A stretch of DNA of 5,574 bases, from positions 1-5,574 of the forward strand of contig QLUI01000132.1 of assembly GCA_018725345.1 (NCBI GenBank), written 5' to 3'. The translations under genes and the position numbers were made by a program. This document shows positions 1 to 4,639 of this stretch, in pieces. Under the pieces are notes generated by a model that worked only from the letters and a program-made list of their open reading frames with translations, made no database searches and was not told the origin of the DNA. Each line of letters opens with the position of its first letter. The first letter of the stretch is position 1. Origin of the DNA: Bacillota bacterium (GTDB lineage: Bacteria > Bacillota > Dethiobacteria > Dethiobacterales > Dethiobacteraceae).

Positions 1-1
1 C

Positions 2-664
2 GGGGCTTTTGTGTTGCACAACCACACAAAAGCCGAAATAGCTGCCGAGCGCATTTTGATAGCACTTGGCGGCGAACCATGCCGGTGTGTCCAGATTTTG
101 GACGTTTGGCGGCAACCGAGCGACCGGTGTGGAGGAAAAGAAAAATTTCTCCCTGTGGGGCTTCGCCCAGGATTCAGGGAAGCGATGGCGTTGTCCCGAA
201 ACCGCAAACAGCAACGCCAGCGCTTAGATATTATGCACATTGATAAGTTAATGACACCAATCGATGTGCGTACCAAAAACCGTGGCACTCACTTAATCAG
301 AGTAAAATGGTTAAAGGTGCCCTACGTCCACACGGTTAGGCTCATGCCCCGCGACGGGTTTAACGTCAGGGCAACATGTTTTTTAATGACTGGACATCGT
401 CGCTATGCGCAGTCTACTCCTTCAACTATAAACATTACCAAATGGTATAGCCGTGTCTACAAGCGTGGGTTAGCGATAATAGATGACGTGTTTGTTTTAG
501 ATGTTTTATCGTCGGACAAACACGGCTATATTGTCCAAGCCATGCAAGTGACTATGAAAGACAGGGCTATTGTTAGTGCGACAGCGACCCTAGCGCGAGT
601 AGTTGCCACACATGGTGAAGCGGGGAGATCACTGAAGCTAACTTGGCTTACCAACGAACAATAA
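2..664 (+). CDS. Tandem-array protein copy 1 (5' end outside window), unknown function
   Basis: This is the first of four tandem paralogs. The frame is open from base 2, and alignment to the other copies puts its true start about 75 bp before the window, so GTG at 11 is an internal Val codon. The visible part begins GAFVLHNHTKAEIAAERI and continues with GGEPCRCVQILDVW, a basic middle with DKLMTPIDVR, then KWYSRVYKRGLAIIDDVF near residue 150 and the end LTWLTNEQ. The CRC motif and the RGLAIID block are the best conserved features of the family. I see no signal peptide or membrane segment, so it is probably cytoplasmic. It ends 31 bp before copy 2 with no terminator between them, which suggests one transcript. 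I do not recognise the family and assign no function. Confidence 0.8.
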   Translation, partial: GAFVLHNHTKAEIAAERILIALGGEPCRCVQILDVWRQPSDRCGGKEKFLPVGLRPGFREAMALSRNRKQQRQRLDIMHIDKLMTPIDVRTKNRGTHLIRVKWLKVPYVHTVRLMPRDGFNVRATCFLMTGHRRYAQSTPSTINITKWYSRVYKRGLAIIDDVFVLDVLSSDKHGYIVQAMQVTMKDRAIVSATATLARVVATHGEAGRSLKLTWLTNEQ

Positions 665-757
665 ATTGCCTACCAAACAGAACGGAGGGAAGAAAATGGC
701 CGAGGTCAGCGTTAACGTCCGTTGCTCTGGCAGGATGCACAAAATAAGCATCATGCC
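644..757 (+). repeat. Array junction repeat, first copy (pairs with 1991-2104)
   Basis: This 114-bp segment matches 1991-2104 at every base but one (C at 710, T at 2057). It covers the end of one paralog (from TGGCTTACC), the TAA, the 31-bp spacer with GGAGG, and the first 62 bases of the next paralog. The segment spanning the copy 2/copy 3 junction (about 1386-1499) is related but carries more differences. Such identity across a stop codon and a non-coding spacer points to recent duplication, unequal crossing-over or gene conversion within the array. Confidence 0.9.
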
Positions 758-1406
758 AGGCGGGGCTTTTGTGTTGCATAATCACACAAAAGCCGAAATA
801 ACTACCGAGCGTATTTTTCTGGCGCTTGGCGGTGAACCATGCCGTTGTGTTCAGATTTTGGACATTTGGCAAAACTTGAGTATTTGGCAAAAGGGGAAAG
901 AAAAGATTATTCCTGTAGGGCTTCGCCCAAACTTCGAGAAGGCGATTGCGTTGTCCCGAAGTCGCAAGCAACAACATCAACACATTGACAAACTAACGAC
1001 ACCGATTGATGTGCGCATCAAAACCAGTTATATGGAATTGATCAAGAAAACATGGTTAAAAGTATCGTACGTTCGCACGGTTAGGTTCGCGCCCCGCGAC
1101 GGGTTTAACGTTGCAGCAATATATTTTTTAATAAAGGGGTATGGCGGATATGTACAGTCTACTCCTTTAACTATAAACATTGCCAAATGGTGCAGCCGTG
1201 TTCACAAGCGCGGGTTGGCGATAATAGATAATGTTTTCGTTCTTGATATTTTATCATCAGACGAAAACGGCTATATCGTGGAAGCTGTGCGAATCAAGAT
1301 AGAAGATAATATTACTATGAGCGCGTCAACGTCCATGGCGCGAGTAACTATTGAGTCTGATAAGGCAAGGCCACTAAGACTAAGCTGGCTTACCGCTAAA
1401 CGATAA
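696..1406 (+). CDS. Tandem-array protein copy 2, intact, unknown function
   Basis: This is an intact 236-residue paralog. ATG at 696 is chosen because GGAGG (684-688) lies 7 bases upstream. A TTG at 666 is in frame but would translate the conserved spacer and the Shine-Dalgarno sequence itself. Domains in order: an N-terminal module (about residues 1-60) with VNVRCSGRMHKISIMPGG, LHNHTKAEI and GGEPCRCVQILDIW; a variable basic linker with KLTTPIDVR (about 103-111); a region shared with copy 1 (FNVAAIYFL); and the block SRVHKRGLAIIDNVFVLD (about 169-186), ending LRLSWLTAKR. No catalytic motif, signal peptide or membrane segment is evident. It lies 31 bp upstream of copy 3 and is likely co-transcribed with its neighbours. 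The family is unknown to me. Confidence 0.85.
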   Translation: MAEVSVNVRCSGRMHKISIMPGGAFVLHNHTKAEITTERIFLALGGEPCRCVQILDIWQNLSIWQKGKEKIIPVGLRPNFEKAIALSRSRKQQHQHIDKLTTPIDVRIKTSYMELIKKTWLKVSYVRTVRFAPRDGFNVAAIYFLIKGYGGYVQSTPLTINIAKWCSRVHKRGLAIIDNVFVLDILSSDENGYIVEAVRIKIEDNITMSASTSMARVTIESDKARPLRLSWLTAKR

Positions 1407-1437
1407 TTTGCCTACTAAACAAAACGGAGGCGACAAA

Positions 1438-2011
1438 ATGACGGAAACCAGCGTTAACGTCCGTTGCTCTGGCAGGATGCATAAAATAAGCATCATGCCG
1501 GACGGGGCTTTTGTGTTGCATAATCACACGAAAGCCGAAATAGATGCCGAGCGCATTCTAGCGGCGCTTGGTGGCGGGTTGTGCCGTTGCGTCCAGGTTT
1601 TAGACGCTTGGCGACAACTGAACGATCGGAGAAGAAAAGAAAAACTTCTCCCTGTAGGGCTTCGCTCAAACTTCAAGGAAGCGATTGCGTTACACGAAAA
1701 ACGTGAACGACAACGTTGGCACGTAGGCATTATGCACGTTGATAAATTAACAATACCGATCGATGAGCGCATCTATGCCAAGAACTGGCTTGATCTGAAC
1801 GACATGGTTAAAAGTACCACGCACTCACTCGGTTAGGCTCCTTACCTACGCCGGGCTTAATGTCAGGGCAACAAGTTTTTTAATGAAAGATAACCGCTAC
1901 CACATATTGCCTGTTTCTTTAACTATAAACATCCGCGTCCATGGCACGAGTAATCATTGCGCCTGGGGGGCAGGATCGCTAAGACTAAACTGGCTTACCA
2001 ACGAACAATAA
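1438..2011 (+). pseudogene. Tandem-array protein copy 3, frameshifted and internally deleted
   Basis: The gene starts well: GGAGG at 1426-1430, 7 bases before ATG 1438, and an intact N-terminal module nearly identical to copy 4. The frame stops at 1834-1836 after 132 residues. Against copies 1 and 2, two bases are missing (or one is gained) between about 1762 and 1804. From TGG at 1805 the shifted frame again encodes family sequence (WLKVP, then NVRATSFL). A net 146 bp is then missing after the ACTATAAACAT ending at 1932, which removes the conserved SRVYKRGLAIID block. One more single-base shift precedes the family C-terminus LRLNWLTNEQ and TAA at 2009-2011. The 132-residue N-terminal fragment could still be translated, so a short functional product cannot be ruled out. 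Confidence 0.85.
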
Positions 2012-2104
2012 ATTGCCTACCAAACAGAACGGAGGGAAGAAAATGGCCGAGGTCAGTGTTAACGTCCGTTGCTCTGGCAGGATGCACAAAATAAGCATCA
2101 TGCC
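1991..2104 (+). repeat. Array junction repeat, second copy (pairs with 644-757)
   Basis: This is the partner of the segment at 644-757, with 113 of 114 positions identical. It joins the remnant C-terminus of copy 3 to the start of copy 4. Because the C-terminal end matches copy 1 (LTNEQ) and not copy 2 (LTAKR), the array seems to have been shuffled and not simply duplicated step by step. Confidence 0.9.
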
Positions 2105-2762
2105 GGACGGGGCTTTTGTGTTGCATAACCACACAAAAGCCGAAATAGCCGCCGAGCGCATTCTAGCGGCGCTTGGTGGCGGGTTGTGCCGTTGCGTCCA
2201 GGTTTTGGACGCTTGGCGACAACAGAGCTACGCAAAGCTACCGCAAGCCCTGCAACCATCAATGAACGCAGCGATGGTTCGTTGGGGCAGACGTCGTCAC
2301 CAGCGGAGCGCCGACAATCAAGATAGACTGCAGATACCCATTAAAACGAGAGTTGAGACGCGTATAACCCAAATGGTATATAATGCGCTTGAGCAATGTG
2401 ATTACCGCCGCAGCCGGTCACGGTGGGCAGGCGGTAATCACATCATAAAGGTATCGGTCGCCGAACCAAACGTTGAGTCTAATCTCTTCGGGCACTCCAT
2501 TAAAGTTTGGTCGGAAAACAGTCGGTACAGTGGAACTGATAGCTTCGTTTATGCCCGTATCCCGCAAGGGTGGTACAGTCGCGTTTACAAGCGTGGTTTG
2601 GCCATTATAGATGGTGTATTTGTTCTGGACGTCCTTAATGCCAACGATGATGGCACCATTTGTGTATTAGCTGGGTATCAATCGATTGGATATGAAATCA
2701 CAACACGGCGTGCTACGTTTAGTATTGCCAGTGATGGCAATAAGATTATAAGGTTTGATTAA
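2043..2762 (+). CDS. Tandem-array protein copy 4, mosaic with divergent middle
   Basis: This is an intact 239-residue protein. ATG 2043 is preceded by GGAGG at 2031-2035 with 7-base spacing. Residues 1-60 follow copy 3 almost base for base (VRCSGRMHKISIMPDG, GGGLCRCVQVLDAW). Similarity then stops abruptly near 2222. The middle (about 61-175), with MVRWGRRRHQRSADNQ and VSVAEPNVESNLFG, is unlike the other copies except for a weak RLQIPIKTRV match to their KLTTPIDVR segment. The block WYSRVYKRGLAIIDGVFVLD (about 178-197) is shared again, and the C-terminus (ATFSIASDGNKIIRFD) is distinct. The layout is a constant N-terminus, variable middle, constant block and variable tail. It is the last gene of the array, 34 bp before the terminator stem. 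The function is unknown. Confidence 0.85.
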   Translation: MAEVSVNVRCSGRMHKISIMPDGAFVLHNHTKAEIAAERILAALGGGLCRCVQVLDAWRQQSYAKLPQALQPSMNAAMVRWGRRRHQRSADNQDRLQIPIKTRVETRITQMVYNALEQCDYRRSRSRWAGGNHIIKVSVAEPNVESNLFGHSIKVWSENSRYSGTDSFVYARIPQGWYSRVYKRGLAIIDGVFVLDVLNANDDGTICVLAGYQSIGYEITTRRATFSIASDGNKIIRFD

Positions 2763-2796
2763 CCTTTAGGCGACAACGTATTGACATTAACTTCGG

Positions 2797-2837
2797 CACC
2801 GGCCCTGCGCGACAAGCGTTGGTGACCGGTGTTTTTT
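2797..2837 (+). terminator. Rho-independent terminator of the paralog array
   Basis: CACCGG (2797-2802) pairs with CCGGTG (2826-2831), and a run of six T follows (2832-2837). The intervening bases can form an inner helix, CGC 2808-2810 with GCG 2816-2818 around GACAA, with possible C-G pairs between the two helices. Its position 34 bp after copy 4 and before the recombinase promoter fits the end of the array transcript. Confidence 0.75.
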
Positions 2838-2855
2838 GTTCAAACGCATTATGTA

Positions 2856-2888
2856 TCTGTTTCAATAGAGCATTCCTAAACAAACAGA
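2856..2888. repeat. Inverted repeat TCTGTTT/AAACAGA, candidate recombinase site
   Basis: TCTGTTT (2856-2862) and AAACAGA (2882-2888) face each other over 33 bp; reading inward, 10 of 13 arm positions agree. The right half (AACAAACAGA, 2879-2888) recurs exactly at 2967-2976, overlapping the start of the -10 box of the recombinase promoter. The size and arrangement resemble recombinase-binding subsites of resolvase res regions, which often lie upstream of the recombinase gene. The match to that layout is inferred from spacing and symmetry only. Confidence 0.35.
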
Positions 2889-2930
2889 AAAAATTGGCGG
2901 TATTAGTGTTTCGTTGAAGTTGTTTTTGTG

Positions 2931-2948
2931 ATTTGAAATATTTCAAAT
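2931..2948. promoter_or_regulatory. Perfect 18-bp palindrome upstream of recombinase promoter
   Basis: ATTTGAAATATTTCAAAT is its own reverse complement, with TA at the centre. It ends 5 bp before the -35 box. It could be an operator for a dimeric regulator or a recombinase crossover subsite. The surrounding DNA is AT-rich, which raises the chance of coincidence, but 18 perfectly matched bases is long. Confidence 0.55.
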
Positions 2949-2953
2949 AAATT

Positions 2954-2982
2954 TTGACATATATGCAACAAACAGATAAAAT
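2954..2982 (+). promoter_or_regulatory. Sigma-A type promoter of the recombinase gene
   Basis: TTGACA (2954-2959) is followed after 17 bp by TAAAAT (2977-2982). The -35 is perfect and the -10 differs from TATAAT at one position. Transcription would begin near 2989, which leaves almost no leader before the Shine-Dalgarno AAGGGGTG. The promoter follows the terminator, so the recombinase and probably the downstream FGSW/XRE gene form a separate unit. Confidence 0.8.
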
Positions 2983-2994
2983 AAAATTAAAGGG

Positions 2995-3579
2995 GTGATT
3001 GTTATCAAGGTGGGATATGCGCGAGTAAGCACAGAGGATCAAGCACTTGAAAGGCAAACGAAAGCTTTGCTCGATGCTGGAACAGAAAGGATTTTTGAAG
3101 AAAAAATTAGTGGGAAAAATATCAGCAACAGACCAGAGTTAAAGGCCATGCTCGAATATCTTAGGGATGGTGATGTTTTATATATAGAAAGCATCAGCCG
3201 GTTGAGTCGGGATTTGCGCGATCTATTAAATATCGTTGATGCATTAAGCAAGAAAAATATCGGGCTAATAAGCTTAAAAGAATCGCACATCGACACAACC
3301 AGTCCCCAGGGCAAACTCATCTTCCATATCTTCGCATCGCTATCTCAATTTGAGCGAGAATCCATCCGGCAAAATCAGATGGAGGGAATCGCTATTGCTA
3401 AAGCCAATGGTAAATACAGAGGAAGAAAAAAGATCGCTATAGAGAGGAACGCTTTCAGGAAAACATATGATGAGTGGCAAGCGAAAAAAATCACTGCTAC
3501 AAAAGCGATGCAAATGCTTGGCATAAAGCGAAACACCTTCTACCGCAGGGTAGGAGAGTTTGAGCGAGAGAAGGCGTAA
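2995..3579 (+). CDS. Small serine recombinase (resolvase/invertase family)
   Basis: This is a site-specific DNA recombinase that cuts and rejoins DNA through a serine nucleophile. Counting from GTG 2995: the N-terminal catalytic motif YARVSTEDQ (8-16) contains Arg10 and the likely nucleophile Ser12; SRLSR (68-72) carries two conserved active-site Arg; FERESIR (119-125) begins the long E helix; GRKK (143-146) follows; and a Hin-type helix-turn-helix occupies about 165-186 (ITATKAMQMLGIKRNTFY). About 190 residues is the normal length for Tn3-resolvase/Hin-like enzymes. The start is uncertain. GTG 2995 lies inside the Shine-Dalgarno AAGGGGTG, GTG 3010 is somewhat far from it, and ATC 3004 has ideal spacing but is a rare start. 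No transposase is nearby, so whether it acts as resolvase, invertase or element integrase is open. Confidence 0.92.
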   Translation: MIVIKVGYARVSTEDQALERQTKALLDAGTERIFEEKISGKNISNRPELKAMLEYLRDGDVLYIESISRLSRDLRDLLNIVDALSKKNIGLISLKESHIDTTSPQGKLIFHIFASLSQFERESIRQNQMEGIAIAKANGKYRGRKKIAIERNAFRKTYDEWQAKKITATKAMQMLGIKRNTFYRRVGEFEREKA

Positions 3580-3584
3580 AAGAG

Positions 3585-3630
3585 GTGGATCAATAATGTG
3601 GACTAAAGTGGATCAATAATGTGGACTAAA
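3585..3630 (+). repeat. Exact 23-bp tandem duplication over a start codon
   Basis: The unit GTGGATCAATAATGTGGACT plus AAA occurs at 3585-3607 and again at 3608-3630 with no mismatch. Each unit carries ATG TGG ACT AAA, the start of the FGSW-repeat gene. The AGAG that completes the Shine-Dalgarno sequence lies only before the first unit. Because 23 is not a multiple of three, the first ATG is out of frame with the gene. Confidence 0.97.
3596..3619 (+). CDS. Seven-codon minigene coupled to the FGSW-repeat gene
   Basis: The 23-bp duplication creates MWTKVDQ, which starts at ATG 3596 behind AGAGGTGG (3581-3588), 7 bases away. Its TAA (3617-3619) shares an A with the ATG at 3619, the classical TAATG arrangement for translational coupling. 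The downstream start has only the weak GTGG of the second unit, so ribosomes probably reach it by reinitiation. The peptide itself is likely an accident of the duplication. Translation of it is inferred. Confidence 0.4.
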   Translation: MWTKVDQ

Positions 3631-4047
3631 GAAGAAGTCCTCCGACTAATCAAAGAGCGAACCGCCGAACGACTACCCCTTTCCCATTCGGTGGTAGTGC
3701 GGGACGCTGAAGCCCTTACGGGCGCTGCGCGCCGTCTTTTTGGTAGCTGGGGGGCTGCCGTCGAAGCCGCCGGACTGAACTACCGAGAAATTAAGAAGCA
3801 AGCTCGCCTGACCGAACGATATCCTGTTGGATACTGGAGTACCCAGCGTATTGTTGAAATGATCAGAGCCCGCGAAGTATTGGGGTTACCCCTCAACCCG
3901 CACGCGGTACAAAACGAGGACAGCAAGCTCTATGCCGCTGCCGCTCAATATTTTGGCAGTTGGGGCAAGGCTATGGAAGCCGCAGGGATAGACTATCTAG
4001 AACATCGCAAAACAAGAGGATGGGATGCAGAAACGATTATCCAGTAG
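3619..4047 (+). CDS. FGSW-repeat (HNH_repeat type) protein, N-terminal part, ended by TAG
   Basis: These 142 residues form the front part of an interrupted 322-codon gene. Two complete repeats are visible: W2 to FGSWGAAVEAAGLNY (41-55) and W73 to FGSWGKAMEAAGIDY (112-126). In each, Trp and FGSW lie 39 residues apart. A third repeat begins at W135 and is cut by TAG at 4045-4047. The pattern matches the homing-endonuclease-associated repeat (HNH_repeat) family, small helical units thought to bind DNA; no HNH nuclease motif is present here. The ATG at 3619 overlaps the stop of the 7-codon minigene and lacks a full Shine-Dalgarno sequence of its own. It lies 39 bp after the recombinase and is probably on the same transcript. 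The fragment alone could fold, since it holds two whole repeats. Confidence 0.75.
   Translation: MWTKEEVLRLIKERTAERLPLSHSVVVRDAEALTGAARRLFGSWGAAVEAAGLNYREIKKQARLTERYPVGYWSTQRIVEMIRAREVLGLPLNPHAVQNEDSKLYAAAAQYFGSWGKAMEAAGIDYLEHRKTRGWDAETIIQ
4045..4047 (+). other. In-frame amber codon splitting the FGSW/XRE gene
   Basis: TAG lies at codon 143 of a frame otherwise open from 3619 to 4584. The coding pattern continues past it without a shift: the third repeat runs WDAETIIQ, stop, IKTAYARG, and its FGSW comes at the expected 39 residues. The equivalent position in repeats 1, 2 and 4 is Leu10, Met81 and Ala205, so a hydrophobic residue is expected and a one-base change from TTG Leu is the simplest origin. 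A sequencing error or stop readthrough are alternatives. Confidence 0.85.
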
Positions 4048-4077
4048 ATTAAAACTGCGTATGCACGAGGCGCTGAA

Positions 4078-4587
4078 TTGTCGGACACAACAGTGCAAAC
4101 TTTTGCTGGTGGCTTATATGGTGGGGCCATAACGCACTTTGGATCATGGCGGGCCGCTGTAGAAGCGGCGGGACTGGAATATGGGACGATTCGACGATCA
4201 CAGCGGTGGAACAAAGAAGAAATTCACAACGCAGTTCAATGCGCAGTAACCGCTGACCAGCGACTTGTTCGCACTTCTTTTCCGCCGAACTTCTATCCAG
4301 CGGTGCTTGACCATTTCGGATCATGGGAGAAACTGCTTGAAGAATCGGGATACGGAGAAAAGCCTTGGGGCAAAATTGACGAGCGCCTACAGAACCATAT
4401 TTGTGAATTTCGCAAGAAAGCAGGTTTATCACAAACAGAGTTAGGCAAAAGAATAGGGGTATCACATCGCACCATATCATTGCTCGAATTGTCACAACAA
4501 ATAGATCCACGGGTTAGTTTTGCGATAAGGCTCGCCAAAGAACTTGGCTGTAATGTCTCGGATTTGTTTTCGCATTCAGAACATTAG
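4078..4587 (+). CDS. FGSW-repeat plus XRE helix-turn-helix, C-terminal part
   Basis: This is the second part of the gene split by TAG 4045. A TTG at 4078 has GAGG (4067-4070) 7 bases upstream, so internal initiation after the stop is possible, giving 169 residues. It contains the end of repeat 3 (FGSWRAAVEAAGLEY), repeat 4 (W at 44, FGSWEKLLEESG at 80-91) and a typical XRE/Cro-CI helix-turn-helix at about 104-165 with LSQTELGKRIGVSHRTISLL and the trailing LAKELGCNVSDLF. The XRE domain is of the usual length and ends the protein. The combination suggests a DNA-binding regulator, with the repeats possibly adding a second DNA contact. Its target is unknown; the recombinase promoter is one candidate by proximity only. 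Confidence 0.7.
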   Translation: MSDTTVQTFAGGLYGGAITHFGSWRAAVEAAGLEYGTIRRSQRWNKEEIHNAVQCAVTADQRLVRTSFPPNFYPAVLDHFGSWEKLLEESGYGEKPWGKIDERLQNHICEFRKKAGLSQTELGKRIGVSHRTISLLELSQQIDPRVSFAIRLAKELGCNVSDLFSHSEH

Positions 4588-4591
4588 TACC

Positions 4592-4621
4592 AGGTAGTCG
4601 ATCTTTAGGTAGTCGATCTTG
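4592..4621 (+). repeat. 15-bp tandem duplication before the lipoprotein gene
   Basis: AGGTAGTCGATCTT is repeated at 4592-4605 and 4607-4620, in 15-bp units that differ only in their last base (T or G). It lies between the FGSW/XRE stop and the ribosome site of the lipoprotein gene. No promoter boxes are clear here. It is the second short tandem duplication in an intergenic region of this window. Confidence 0.9.
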
Positions 4622-4639
4622 TTGAACGGAGGAAAAGAC

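Noticed and set aside
648..983. Minus-strand ORF of 111 codons opposite array copy 2
   Set aside because: It is antisense to a well-supported paralog, has no clear ribosome site and no recognisable domain, and its start overlaps the array junction repeat.
1628..1651. Hairpin GGAGAAG/CTTCTCC and nearby GGGCTTCGCCC-like stem in the array genes
   Set aside because: They lie inside coding sequence (the conserved PVGLR segment), vary between copies and are not followed by T runs, so they are not convincing as terminators or RNAs.
2..2762. CRISPR array or diversity-generating retroelement
   Set aside because: The repeat units are gene-sized, not 25-40 bp with spacers. There is no reverse transcriptase and no adenine-directed variation pattern in the window.
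2746..3057. Minus-strand ORF of 103 codons across the array/recombinase gap
   Set aside because: It runs through the terminator, the palindrome and the recombinase promoter and start. Its composition looks random and no ribosome site is evident.
2995..3579. IS607-type transposase
   Set aside because: Those proteins have a MerR-like domain before the serine recombinase domain. Here the catalytic domain is first and a Hin-like helix-turn-helix is last.
4045..4047. Pyrrolysine at the TAG codon
   Set aside because: The aligned repeats have Leu, Met or Ala here, TAG also ends this same gene at 4585-4587, and nothing in the window supports pyrrolysine insertion.
4049..4510. Minus-strand ORF of 153 codons with hydrophobic stretches
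   Set aside because: It is the shadow of the FGSW/XRE gene, whose repeat periodicity shows the + strand to be the coding one.
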